Position numbers and translations under genes: made by a program. Shown piece by piece: positions 13,017 to 20,379 of a DNA stretch of 20,379 nt (position 1 is the first letter of the stretch; each line of letters starts with the position of its first letter). Origin of the DNA: CAZVWV01 sp964631745 (GTDB taxonomy: Bacteria > Bdellovibrionota_C > UBA2361 > JBGSMV01); the NCBI GenBank assembly GCA_964631745.1, contig CAZVWV010000064.1, positions 1 through 20,379 on the forward strand. The letters run 5' to 3'. The notes under the pieces are model-generated. The model was not told the origin of the DNA and did no database searches. It saw only the letters and a program-made list of their open reading frames with translations.

Positions 13017-13886
13017 CTATGCGCCCGCACCAAGTGCCAAAGCGAAAGCGCCCCAAAGCGCAGTTTCATAGCCTAAGCTGCTAAGCTTAATTGCGGGCAG
13101 CGGCACGATCTTTAGATTAGCCTGGACAACTTCCCGAGCGACTCTTAGCAAACGCTCGCCCCCGCCCAGGGCCACACCGCCACCCAAAATGATCGCCTGA
13201 GGGGCGTAAATGGCCGCCAAATTTCTGAGCCCCTGCCCCAGATTATACCCCACCATATTCCACTCCTCATCTGTAAGATCTTCTGCGGCTTTACCAAACA
13301 CTTTGCGAATCCCATTTCCAGAAACAAGTGCCTCTAAACAATCCCGAGCGCCGCATGGGCACTCGACCGAACCCGAATTAGGACCGCGATAGCAAACCGC
13401 CTGATGCCCCACCTCGGGATGACTACCATTTACGCCGCGGTAGATCTCCCCACCAAAAATTAATCCACCGCCCATTCCGGTGCTTAAAGTGAGATACAAA
13501 AGCGGATCAGCCGCGTGACCGCCAAATTTATATTCAGCCAAGGCGGCCGCGTTAGTGTCCACATCAACCGCAAAAGGCACCCCAAACTCCGCCTCCATAA
13601 TCTCTTTAAGAGGCACGTCCCGCCACTCCGGACAATGCAAAGGCGAAATTCTCCCGCTAACATAATCCAAAGGTCCGCCAGCGCTACAACCGATCGAGAG
13701 CAGCCCATGCCCACCCCTAACAGCCCTCACCAGATCCTTCAAAACTTTAAGTCCGGCATCAAACGAAGCCGGAGTATCCACACGTTCCCGCCGCAACACT
13801 TCCCGCGCCGGAGTAATGGCAGCAGCCATACATTTTGTACCGCCGAAGTCTAGGGCTATGTGGATGTGTTTGGTGTGCGTTGGCAT
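13017..13886 (-). CDS. ROK-family sugar kinase (glucokinase or N-acetylhexosamine kinase like)
   Basis: 289 residues, cytosolic ATP-dependent hexose phosphorylation. The N-terminal phosphate loop is IALDFGGTKCMAA. The substrate/catalytic region has VDVDTNAAALAEYKFG, with Asp as probable base after the VDVDTNA pattern, then LSTGMGGGLIFGGEIYRG. The zinc/ROK signature is HPEVGHQAV followed by VECPCGARDCLEAL, with H, C, C and C ligands. A C-terminal ILGGGVALGG closes the second nucleotide motif. Substrate specificity is not readable; glucose, ManNAc or GlcNAc are all possible. The gene stands alone, convergent with the DUF4143 gene, and its ATG at 13886 lacks a clear ribosome site. Confidence 0.9.
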   Translation of the reverse strand: MPTHTKHIHIALDFGGTKCMAAAITPAREVLRRERVDTPASFDAGLKVLKDLVRAVRGGHGLLSIGCSAGGPLDYVSGRISPLHCPEWRDVPLKEIMEAEFGVPFAVDVDTNAAALAEYKFGGHAADPLLYLTLSTGMGGGLIFGGEIYRGVNGSHPEVGHQAVCYRGPNSGSVECPCGARDCLEALVSGNGIRKVFGKAAEDLTDEEWNMVGYNLGQGLRNLAAIYAPQAIILGGGVALGGGERLLRVAREVVQANLKIVPLPAIKLSSLGYETALWGAFALALGAGA

Positions 13887-14055
13887 GGGGAAAGTTTAGG
13901 GCGGATTGGAGAATTAAGAAACGCGTCAAATGCCACTATTCGTCCATCGCCGTTGCGGGCTCGTGCTCTAGCTCGCGGTCCTGGCAATTTTCAGCGGTGA
14001 GGCTTCAACTTTCCCCCTCAGAGACCTTGCGCGACAGACGAGCGCGTTTCTTCAA

Positions 14056-14766
14056 TCACACCCGCCCAGCCAAAATCCCCGCTGCCAGCTGGAGGTCCTG
14101 GGCGCAGGTAATCTTGATATTCTCAACATCGCCCATCACCACTTTAACGGGCAGCGTGCCTTCCAGCAGTCCGACATCGTCGCTGGCTGCAAAGTTCCCT
14201 GCTTTGGCGGCGCGCTCGTGGGCGCTGTATAACAGCCCAAAATCAAAGCCTTGCGGGGTTTGCATGGCCCAGAGTGAATCCCGCGCTACGGTTTCTACTA
14301 CTATGCCTTGGCGGACACTCTTTAGCGTATCGTAGACTGGGATTCCTAGGGTGGCTGCGGAACTAGCATGCAGCTCTTTCACGAAATTCGAAAGTAGCGC
14401 GGGGGTGATTAAGCAGCGCGCGCCATCGTGAATGATGACTTTGTCGGTGGCCGATGCCCCCGTCTGCTTTAGAAACTCAAGGGCGTGCCATACCGATTCC
14501 TGTCTGCTCTCCCCGCCTGCAATAAAATCGAGGCGATCATGGCCTACGAGCGCCTTGGTATCGAGACGGAATTGCTCCAGATTCTTGGCCGGGCACGGAA
14601 CTACGACTCTTACAATCTCGGTAGAGGATAAAATACTCTCTAGTGTGCGATTTAATACGGAAGCACCGCAAAGCTCTAGCGATAATTTCGACTGAGCGCG
14701 TCCCATGCGGCTAGACTTTCCAGCCGCTGGAACAATGGCAAAGATTCTAAGCTGATTTGCATTCAA
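14056..14766 (-). CDS. ispD: 2-C-methyl-D-erythritol 4-phosphate cytidylyltransferase
   Basis: 236 residues. This enzyme makes CDP-methylerythritol from MEP and CTP in the non-mevalonate isoprenoid pathway. Signatures are FAIVPAAGKSSRMGRAQSKL (CTP-binding loop with Arg and Lys), GGESRQESVWHAL, VIIHDGARCLITP, AMQTPQGFDF and ASDDVGLLE. I accept the TTG at 14766 as the start: a TGA lies upstream in frame and no ATG or GTG lies between, while the first ATG at 14763 is out of frame. The gene follows carD by 74 bases on the same strand, an association seen in several bacterial groups. ispF, often next or fused, is not downstream; ispD is followed by 169 bases and then the ROK kinase. Confidence 0.95.
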   Translation of the reverse strand: MNANQLRIFAIVPAAGKSSRMGRAQSKLSLELCGASVLNRTLESILSSTEIVRVVVPCPAKNLEQFRLDTKALVGHDRLDFIAGGESRQESVWHALEFLKQTGASATDKVIIHDGARCLITPALLSNFVKELHASSAATLGIPVYDTLKSVRQGIVVETVARDSLWAMQTPQGFDFGLLYSAHERAAKAGNFAASDDVGLLEGTLPVKVVMGDVENIKITCAQDLQLAAGILAGRV

Positions 14767-14840
14767 CTCTGAAATCGACCCGATAATCGAAACAACAATT
14801 CACTTCTGTAAGAGCCCTTAAAAGGCCTCGCACAAAGAAA

Positions 14841-15380
14841 CTACACGAATAACGAGCTAATCTCTCCCAGGACCTTTTCCTGCGGGCGAGCTTTAGCCAA
14901 CGCGATCTCCGAGACTAACAAGGCCCGCGCGGTGTCCAGCATCTTTTTTTCGCCAAATGAGAGCTGCTTCTCTACGCTCAAGACCGAAAGGTCTCTCATA
15001 ACTTCGGCGATTTCAAAAACCGAACCGGTTTTTATCTTCTGGGTATATTCTCTAAAGCGTCTGTTCCAGGTCTGGGTATCGATCTTCGATTTTCTGTCTC
15101 TCAAGATCGAAAAGACCCGATCGATGGCCTTTTTGTCACAAATCTTTCGCAGTCCCACGCTATCGGCTTGATGGGTGGGAACCATGATTTTCATCCCTGT
15201 CTCAGTAATAGCGATATCATAGAAACTGTGATTCGCTCCGGCGATAATTTTGGTCTTGATGGAGGTTATCTGCCCCACTCCATGGCCCGGATAAACTATT
15301 TTATCCCCTAATTTGAACGATTTCTTATCCGCCAAGATTTTTTCAGCCACGGTCTTTTCAGCCAAGTTTTTTTCAGCCAT
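14841..15380 (-). CDS. carD: CarD/CdnL-family RNA polymerase-binding transcription regulator
   Basis: 179 residues. The RNA-polymerase-interacting domain starts near residue 21 with FKLGDKIVYPGHGVGQITSI, followed by GMKIMVPTHQADSVGLRKI, and the C-terminal helical DNA-binding domain contains WNRRFREYTQKIKTGSVFEI and GEKKMLDTARALLVSEIALA. CarD stabilises open promoter complexes, typically at rRNA and growth genes. The ATG at 15380 follows a strong AGGAG. The first 20 residues are a repeat (AEKNL-AEKTV-AEKIL-ADKKS) encoded by four 15-base units, an extension not usual for the family. A TATAAT promoter lies about 175 bases upstream, leaving a long 5' leader. ispD follows. Confidence 0.94.
   Translation of the reverse strand: MAEKNLAEKTVAEKILADKKSFKLGDKIVYPGHGVGQITSIKTKIIAGANHSFYDIAITETGMKIMVPTHQADSVGLRKICDKKAIDRVFSILRDRKSKIDTQTWNRRFREYTQKIKTGSVFEIAEVMRDLSVLSVEKQLSFGEKKMLDTARALLVSEIALAKARPQEKVLGEISSLFV
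15318..15377 (-). repeat. 15-bp tandem repeat at the 5' end of carD
   Basis: Four codon-phased units GCTGAAAAR-N3-KTG lie at 15377-15363, 15362-15348, 15347-15333 and a diverged one at 15332-15318. They give the AEKxL repeats immediately after the start codon. Confidence 0.85.
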
Positions 15381-15552
15381 AGGTCTCCTGTATTAAATTT
15401 TTCCAAGTGAATAGGCACCAATGAGCGGCGCAAACCTGAGGTCTAAGAAAGAGTGAAATCGAAGCGAAGGTATGTGATTCTAACATCATCATGTAAACTT
15501 CAGAGCGATCGAAAGGGCGAATAAGTTCGCACCTCGTGCTACCGACTTCGGG

Positions 15553-15581
15553 ATTATAGCGCATTTAAGGATTGGGAGCAA
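15553..15581 (-). promoter_or_regulatory. Strong predicted promoter for carD
   Basis: Minus strand TTGCTC (15581-15576), 17-base spacer, TATAAT (15558-15553). Predicted start near 15546 gives a leader of about 165 bases before the carD ATG, long enough for leader regulation, although I see no recognisable riboswitch. Confidence 0.65.
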
Positions 15582-15621
15582 ACTTACGGGCACGAAAAAC
15601 TACTTTATTTTCCCGATAAAA

Positions 15622-16698
15622 TCACGATTTTGTTGCGTCAGTGCCTATAGCCTCGGTGATAGAGGTGAGACCGCGCTGCCTAAGATTTTGCGCTAGTCCT
15701 TGTTTTATTTTCTTGACAAGCATTGGGCCCTCGTAAACAAGCGCCGTATAAATCTGAACCAAACTTGCGCCAGCTTTGAACATGTTCCAGGCATCGGCAG
15801 CGGTAAAAATTCCGCCGCATCCGACTATGGGAAGTTCCCCGGAAGTTTGTTTATAAATATGTCTGACGGTCTTTAGGGCGCGCTCATACAATGGCGTTCC
15901 ACTAAGCCCGCCAGCTTCATCAATTTTGGTAGCAATGCCAGCACGAGATGTGGTCGTGTTGACTGCCACGATTCCGTTCACTTTATTATTGATCAGAACG
16001 GGCAAAAGCTGGTCGATCTCCTGCAATGAAAGATCGGAGGTAATTTTCACTAGTAAAGGTTTCTCGCCCTTGTTCTCACTTTGTAATCCACTAAGTAGCT
16101 CGCTAAGCCTGGCGGGTTCCTGTAATTTCCTTAGCTCTGGCGTGTTGGGGGAGGAAACATTCACGACAAAGTAATCTGCTAACTCCTTTAGTTTTCGGAA
16201 GCTCGCGAGATAATCATCTAAGGCGCGCTCTAAAGGGGTATCTTTCGCCTTACCTAAATTAATCCCACAGATTCCAAGTCGCCGCCTGACTAAGAACTGC
16301 CGTAAGCGTTCGGCAACCACATCGGCGCCGAGGGACGGGAATCCCATCCGATTAATCAAAGCCTGGTCTATGGGAAGTCTGAAAATACGCGGCTTGGGAT
16401 TCCCCGGTTGGGGCTCAGGGGTCACCGCCGCAATTTCCGCAAATCCAAAACCTAGGGCGAAAATCAGATCAGGTGCGCTGCAGTCCTTATCAAAGCCCGC
16501 TGCTAAGCCGACCGGATTTAGGAAGTCAGTGCCAAACAAACGACTGCGTAAACACGGATTTTCAAAGGTAAAAAAGGATTTCAAAAAGGCATCCACTACG
16601 GCGTTCTGCGCTAAGGCGCCAAGCACCAGCATCCTGCCATGCACAACCTCTGGATCCATCTTGAACAGCAAGGGGCGAATCAATTTCTTATAAATCAT
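15622..16698 (-). CDS. pyrD: Dihydroorotate dehydrogenase (quinone), class 2
   Basis: 358 residues. This FMN enzyme oxidises dihydroorotate to orotate in pyrimidine synthesis, using membrane quinone. The class 2 N-terminal extension is present (YKKLIRPLLFKMDPEVVHGR). Core motifs are NPVGLAAGFDKDC, RMGFPSLGADVV, GINLGKAKDT, VVNVSSPNTPELRKLQ with the catalytic serine (NVSSPNTP), LLVKITSDL, VAVNTTTSR and GCGGIFTAADAWNMFKAGAS then LVQIYTALVYEGP. The ATG at 16698 overlaps the rimI stop by four bases, so the two genes are coupled. Class 2 enzymes fit a respiring Gram-negative host. Confidence 0.97.
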   Translation of the reverse strand: MIYKKLIRPLLFKMDPEVVHGRMLVLGALAQNAVVDAFLKSFFTFENPCLRSRLFGTDFLNPVGLAAGFDKDCSAPDLIFALGFGFAEIAAVTPEPQPGNPKPRIFRLPIDQALINRMGFPSLGADVVAERLRQFLVRRRLGICGINLGKAKDTPLERALDDYLASFRKLKELADYFVVNVSSPNTPELRKLQEPARLSELLSGLQSENKGEKPLLVKITSDLSLQEIDQLLPVLINNKVNGIVAVNTTTSRAGIATKIDEAGGLSGTPLYERALKTVRHIYKQTSGELPIVGCGGIFTAADAWNMFKAGASLVQIYTALVYEGPMLVKKIKQGLAQNLRQRGLTSITEAIGTDATKS

Positions 16699-17204
16699 TG
16701 CACTTGTGTCTTAAGTAGTCCTTGGGTCAGGGCTTGCGAGTTATAAATACCCTGCAAGCTTGCGCGCATGAGTAAGGCGTCTTCCCCGTTATCAGTGTAA
16801 TACTTCTGTCTTACTCCAGCCTCATAAAAACCCAGAGCTTTATAAAGGCCAAGAGCAGCTAAATTACTTCGGCGAACTTCTAAGGTCACCCAACGCACAG
16901 CGTTGGCGCTGAGGTCCTTTAGCACCTCAGAAATTAAAGCCTTACCAAGCCCCATTCCACGAGAGGCCTGGCGCACTCCGAAATTTACGATATGTGCCTC
17001 GTCCAATACTATGTGACATACCAGAAAGCCAACCAAGCGGCCTGTGCTTCGTACGCCAAAAATTACAGTGTGTTCATTCTTGAATTCACGCTCAAAAAGC
17101 GCTTGGTTCCACGGCGGCCTATTAGATTCTGCTTCAATCTCTGCAATCTCTCCGGCTGACGATGCGCTCAAGCGGCACACTACCGGAAATGGCTTAGCGC
17201 TCAT
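16695..17204 (-). CDS. rimI: Ribosomal protein-alanine N-acetyltransferase (GNAT family)
   Basis: 169 residues. A GNAT acetyltransferase that modifies the N-terminal alanine of ribosomal protein S18 (RimI role by family). Motifs are IEAESNRPPWNQALFEREF, VGFLVCHIVLDEAHIVNFGV, the acetyl-CoA loop RQASRGMGLGKALI, and VTLEVRRSNLAALGLYKALG then FYEAGVRQKYYTDNGEDALLM, all strongly RimI-like. The frame is open to 17243, but I place the start at 17204: it follows the cyclase stop (17212-17210) by five bases with GGAG just upstream, whereas the earlier start would run into the cyclase gene. The C-terminus overlaps pyrD by four bases. Confidence 0.92.
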   Translation of the reverse strand: MSAKPFPVVCRLSASSAGEIAEIEAESNRPPWNQALFEREFKNEHTVIFGVRSTGRLVGFLVCHIVLDEAHIVNFGVRQASRGMGLGKALISEVLKDLSANAVRWVTLEVRRSNLAALGLYKALGFYEAGVRQKYYTDNGEDALLMRASLQGIYNSQALTQGLLKTQVQ

Positions 17205-17209
17205 AGCTT

Positions 17210-19318
17210 TTATTTCTCCTTCAGTTCCCATACCGCTGACCAATTTGCCGTTAGAGTCCCCTGCTCGCGCTCGATCCGATTCAGGTAAGCCGCCGAGAGA
17301 TTATCAGGCAACTCGCTGAACAGTCGCTTGGCTTCTACTAAGTCGCGTGCCTCAAATGCTCTAAGCGCTCGCAAATATACTTCCAAATTTTTTGGATCGC
17401 AAAAGAATGTTCCCGGTAGCACGGGTTCATAAACTCTAAGCGCTTCGCGGCGCCCTACCACGCGGATACTACCAACTGGTCTGATGGGAATATCATCAAC
17501 CAGTCCGTCGACGGTGGCCTGCGACACAAGCATACCCGTGCCAAAATGCTTATTGGCGCCTTCCAAACGTGAAGCCAAGTTCGCGGCGTCCCCGATAATG
17601 GTATAATTAAAACGATCTTGCGATCCAAAGTTGCCGACACTAACAAGCCCCGTATGCATTCCAACGCGACTATGAAGTTCGACACCGTATTCTCGTTGAA
17701 AGTCCTCCCGCATATCAGCTAACTTGACCTGGCATTCGATCGCAGCTTTAACGGCAACATTCGCGTGATGCAGCACTGCCAGAGGCGCGTTCCAAAAAGC
17801 GATAATGGCATCGCCCTCGTATTTATCGAGCGTTCCCCCGCTTTTTAAAATTATGTCGGTCATGGCGGTAAGGTATTGATTTAGCAATTTTACTAAACTG
17901 ACCGGATCCATGCGTTCAGAAATTGAAGTAAACCCGCCAATATCACTAAAAAAAATGGTAAGCTCGCGCCGGTCTCCGCCTAAGGCAAGCGCGTTAGGGT
18001 CTCGCACGATTTTTTCGATCACGTCGGGGCTTACGTACCTTCCAAAAGCCCCACGCAGGAACTTTAAGTTTCGACCCTCGAGCTGATATTGCAAAGCGAA
18101 GCTCGAAATCAATGTGATTAAATATACCCCGATGGCCGAGGCCAGTGGCATCCAAATCGCCAGAGAAGCAAAGTAGATTGCTGAAGCGAACATACCGCCG
18201 AGCACGCCAACTAACACGAGCGTGTGGCTTATTACCCCTTCGGTGTAAAAGGATAAAAACGCCGCAAGCACTAAAAAGAACGATCCGAAAGCGAGTGCGC
18301 TAAGTTTTCCCGGTCTTCCTACAAAATCACTATGAATCAAATTATCCAAGACCGCTGCGTTATATTCCACTCCTCGGTAAACTGAATCTAGGGGTGTCGG
18401 CCTCAGATCAAGCAGCCCGGGCGCCCACACCCCCAAGAATACATAGGCATCTTTGAACTGAGCTGGATCAACACGAGGGGAGCGCCCCTCCTGGATATCC
18501 AGGTAGCTATTGAGTATGTCCACCATATTTTGAGTATGGTAAGTGTTGCTTGCTCCGTGAAAATTGACCGCCAATCGCCCGTCTCTGCTTTGCCGCCTGG
18601 CCGCAACAGAGAAATCTTGTGCGGGATTAGTGGCGTGGTAAAGCGCAAACGGCAGGCCCAAGATCGGTAGATCTTGAACGTGCGCTGCCGGTTGATAGTG
18701 CCTAAAGACACCGTCGATATCCGGCGCGGCATTAACGGCGCCGATTTCATCCGAGCCCTGCACAATCTCTGGGATCGGTAGAGTCACATTAGAGTACTTC
18801 GGCGCAACCAATTGCTCGGTAATGCGCTCCAGATCGTGCTGGGCTTGAAGCGCTCTAAAGATCTCGAATTTCTCCGGCTCAACCAGGGTTGGATCTTTGT
18901 TCAACGAGGCCGCATTTACAATCGGGAATTTAACTTTGAGACCCGCAGCGAACTCCTGATCGTCTGCGACTCCATGCACAGACGATTCTGAAAAGATCAT
19001 GTCAAAGGCCAGCCCCTTGGCACCTGCGATTTCAAGATATTTGATGACGGGCACATACAAGGCGCGCGGCCATGGCCAGGTTATATTTTGCTGCCGCGCA
19101 AAATAGTCGAGCGATGCCTGATCAATAACGATCAGCTGTATGCTTTTATCAGCCTGTTTTGAATCTGCTACCAGGCGAAGCCTAAAATCCCAACTGCGGT
19201 CCTCAAGTCCGGCAAAGAGATTAAATTGATGCAGCACGGATAGTAGGAGACACGATGCTATGCTAGTTAGCAGGAATGCCCGAAATTTCTTGGTCCGTAA
19301 TCCGTAACCGTTACTCAC
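17210..19318 (-). CDS. CHASE2-domain class III adenylate cyclase
   Basis: 702 residues. One N-terminal membrane helix (about 13-32) is followed by a periplasmic CHASE2 sensor domain (about 35-325, with WDFRLRL, IDQASLDYF, WPWPRALY and GAKGLAFDMIFSE) and three membrane helices (about 340-412), then a cyclase domain (about 450-635). Catalytic residues are in place: metal ligands D459 in FFSDIGGFTS and D503 in EGDAIIAFW, adenine-specifying K499 and D577, and transition-state N580 and R584 in GDAANLASRLE. It should make cAMP in response to an extracytoplasmic cue. The GTG at 19318 is the start. It lies 83 bases after rplT, with rimI and pyrD following closely. Confidence 0.93.
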   Translation of the reverse strand: MSNGYGLRTKKFRAFLLTSIASCLLLSVLHQFNLFAGLEDRSWDFRLRLVADSKQADKSIQLIVIDQASLDYFARQQNITWPWPRALYVPVIKYLEIAGAKGLAFDMIFSESSVHGVADDQEFAAGLKVKFPIVNAASLNKDPTLVEPEKFEIFRALQAQHDLERITEQLVAPKYSNVTLPIPEIVQGSDEIGAVNAAPDIDGVFRHYQPAAHVQDLPILGLPFALYHATNPAQDFSVAARRQSRDGRLAVNFHGASNTYHTQNMVDILNSYLDIQEGRSPRVDPAQFKDAYVFLGVWAPGLLDLRPTPLDSVYRGVEYNAAVLDNLIHSDFVGRPGKLSALAFGSFFLVLAAFLSFYTEGVISHTLVLVGVLGGMFASAIYFASLAIWMPLASAIGVYLITLISSFALQYQLEGRNLKFLRGAFGRYVSPDVIEKIVRDPNALALGGDRRELTIFFSDIGGFTSISERMDPVSLVKLLNQYLTAMTDIILKSGGTLDKYEGDAIIAFWNAPLAVLHHANVAVKAAIECQVKLADMREDFQREYGVELHSRVGMHTGLVSVGNFGSQDRFNYTIIGDAANLASRLEGANKHFGTGMLVSQATVDGLVDDIPIRPVGSIRVVGRREALRVYEPVLPGTFFCDPKNLEVYLRALRAFEARDLVEAKRLFSELPDNLSAAYLNRIEREQGTLTANWSAVWELKEK

Positions 19319-19401
19319 GGGGGCACACTATTAGCAAATCATCAGCCGAACTCTACAGCATTTGCAGCAGCAAATCGGGGCAGAGATAAAGTGTAAGCGT
19401 G

Positions 19402-19764
19402 CTAAGCCGCTACACCCAAGGCAGCTTTGGCCTGTTCTGCTACAACTTTAAACGAAGCCGGATTATTAAAAGCTAAGTCCGCTAAAGCTTTTCGATCCAG
19501 TTCCACCTTAGCTCTTTTGAGCCCGTTCATCAGTCTACCGTATGAAATCCCACACTCACGCGAAGCAGCGTTTATACGCACGATCCAAAGGGCACGATAA
19601 GAGCGCTTCTTAACTTTACGATCACGGTAAGCGTACTTCAGAGCTTTCTGTAACCCACGTTTAGCAAGCTTGTAACAGTTGCCCTTGCGGCCACGGAACC
19701 CTTCGGTTTGTTTTAATAATCGTGCTCTCTTGCGGCGGCGGGCGAACCCTCTTTTAACTCTCAT
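19402..19764 (-). CDS. rplT: 50S ribosomal protein L20
   Basis: 120 residues, the normal L20 length. It is very basic, with the family hallmarks MRVKRGFARRRKRARLLKQT, GFRGRKGNCYKLAKRGLQKA, YAYRDRKVKKRSYRALWIVR and INAASRECGISYGRLMNGLK. L20 is an early 23S rRNA-binding assembly protein. A strong AGGAG ribosome site sits before the ATG at 19764. It follows rpmI by 86 bases as in the conserved infC-rpmI-rplT operon. No convincing L20 autoregulatory pseudoknot could be judged by eye. Confidence 0.98.
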   Translation of the reverse strand: MRVKRGFARRRKRARLLKQTEGFRGRKGNCYKLAKRGLQKALKYAYRDRKVKKRSYRALWIVRINAASRECGISYGRLMNGLKRAKVELDRKALADLAFNNPASFKVVAEQAKAALGVAA

Positions 19765-19850
19765 CTTCTTCTCCTAATCCTCTCTGATCTCTTATATTTT
19801 TGTACCGGTAAATACCCGATTTAGATCACCTATATCTCAATGCCCGTATT

Positions 19851-20066
19851 TCAATGCCCAGATTTTCGCAGATAAGGGATCTGGCGTTTGATTGCTTTCA
19901 TATTTGTCTTATCTGTAGTTGTCATATGCCTAAGCTGACGCATGCGACTCTCAGATTTTTTCCCAGTGTTGTGACTGGTAGCGGCACGCGCATGCTTAAC
20001 AACTTTCCCTTTCCGACTTATGCGCAATTTCTTTAGCGCCAGTCTGTTACTCTTCATTTTTGGCAT
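19851..20066 (-). CDS. rpmI: 50S ribosomal protein L35
   Basis: 71 residues, slightly longer than the usual 64-66. The family pattern is clear: MPKMKSNRLALKKLRISRKG, VVKHARAATSHNTGKKSESR and MRQLRHMTTTDKTNMKAIKR. AAGGA precedes the ATG at 20066. The usual upstream infC is not adjacent; tRNA-Val lies 67 bases upstream instead, so the classic operon has been split or shortened here. Confidence 0.97.
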   Translation of the reverse strand: MPKMKSNRLALKKLRISRKGKVVKHARAATSHNTGKKSESRMRQLRHMTTTDKTNMKAIKRQIPYLRKSGH

Positions 20067-20133
20067 ACATTATCCTTACAGCGAAATCTATTACTACTCC
20101 CGAGTACCCATCACACTCGCATTCAAGAAAGAC

Positions 20134-20210
<77 letters not shown>

Positions 20211-20250
20211 ACTTCAATAGAGCCTACTCAGCGAGAAGTAGAGGGTGAGT

Positions 20251-20278
20251 TTTATCAGAAAAACCTAGTGCCAGTCAA
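20251..20278 (-). promoter_or_regulatory. Predicted promoter for tRNA-Val (and possibly rpmI-rplT)
   Basis: Minus strand TTGACT (20278-20273), 16-base spacer, GATAAA (20256-20251). Predicted start about 34 bases before the tRNA 5' end. Confidence 0.5.
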
Positions 20279-20364
20279 TAAGTGCCTAAAAAATCTAAGG
20301 AATTAGTGCTGGTCGGGTTGATAAGCACTGCTGTCCGGTAAGACATTGTAATTTGGGTCTTTAA

Positions 20365-20379
20365 CCACGGAGGCCACGG
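20365..20379. repeat. Start of another CACGGAG-type repeat, cut by the window edge
   Basis: CCACGGAGGCCACGG matches the phased CACGGAG pattern of the inverted repeat at 11382-11457. Only 15 bases are visible. Confidence 0.5.

Overview
The window is about 20.4 kb of mid-GC bacterial chromosome. The hosts suggested are Gram-negative: three predicted lipoproteins, a membrane quinone-type PyrD, respiratory NuoN and a CarD-type RNA polymerase regulator next to ispD. That mix fits lineages of the former Deltaproteobacteria and relatives (inference; no rRNA is present and the genus cannot be named).

Housekeeping flanks. The left edge carries the 3' part of nuoN, a 4Fe-4S ferredoxin and tRNA-Leu(CAA), followed by a small lipoprotein-like ORF with no normal start codon. 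The right third (13.0-20.2 kb) is almost entirely minus strand: tRNA-Val(GAC), rpmI, rplT, a CHASE2 adenylate cyclase, rimI and pyrD (4-base overlap), carD, ispD and a ROK sugar kinase.

Accessory middle (about 2.3-8.3 kb). This is a small defence/mobile-DNA island. It holds a 345-bp element with 61-bp terminal inverted repeats around a GxxExxY gene remnant, then two minus-strand units that look like integron cassettes: a BrnT-BrnA toxin-antitoxin pair with a frameshifted toxin, and a 302-aa protein with a HEPN-like RX4H motif. A 106-bp attC-like site lies between them. Next come a fragment with the VIT/CCC1 transporter signature, an AbiEi-type antitoxin with a palindromic operator in its promoter and only a stub of its AbiEii toxin, a secreted Ca-binding-repeat protein, and an intact MNT/HEPN (MntA/HepT-like) pair whose antitoxin carries an N-terminal HTH domain. 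In both decayed toxin-antitoxin loci the toxin is broken and the antitoxin is open.

Second accessory stretch (8.3-13 kb). A clan GH-A-like lipoprotein is divergent from a LysM lipoprotein, followed by an aldo/keto reductase and a DUF4143 AAA ATPase. The last has a promoter that predicts a leaderless mRNA and overlaps a 17-bp direct repeat. CACGGAG/CACGAAG-type repeats occur at three places (2455-2799, 11382-11457, and starting at 20365), suggesting one dispersed repeat family in this genome.

All functional calls are from reading the sequence; no database search was run.
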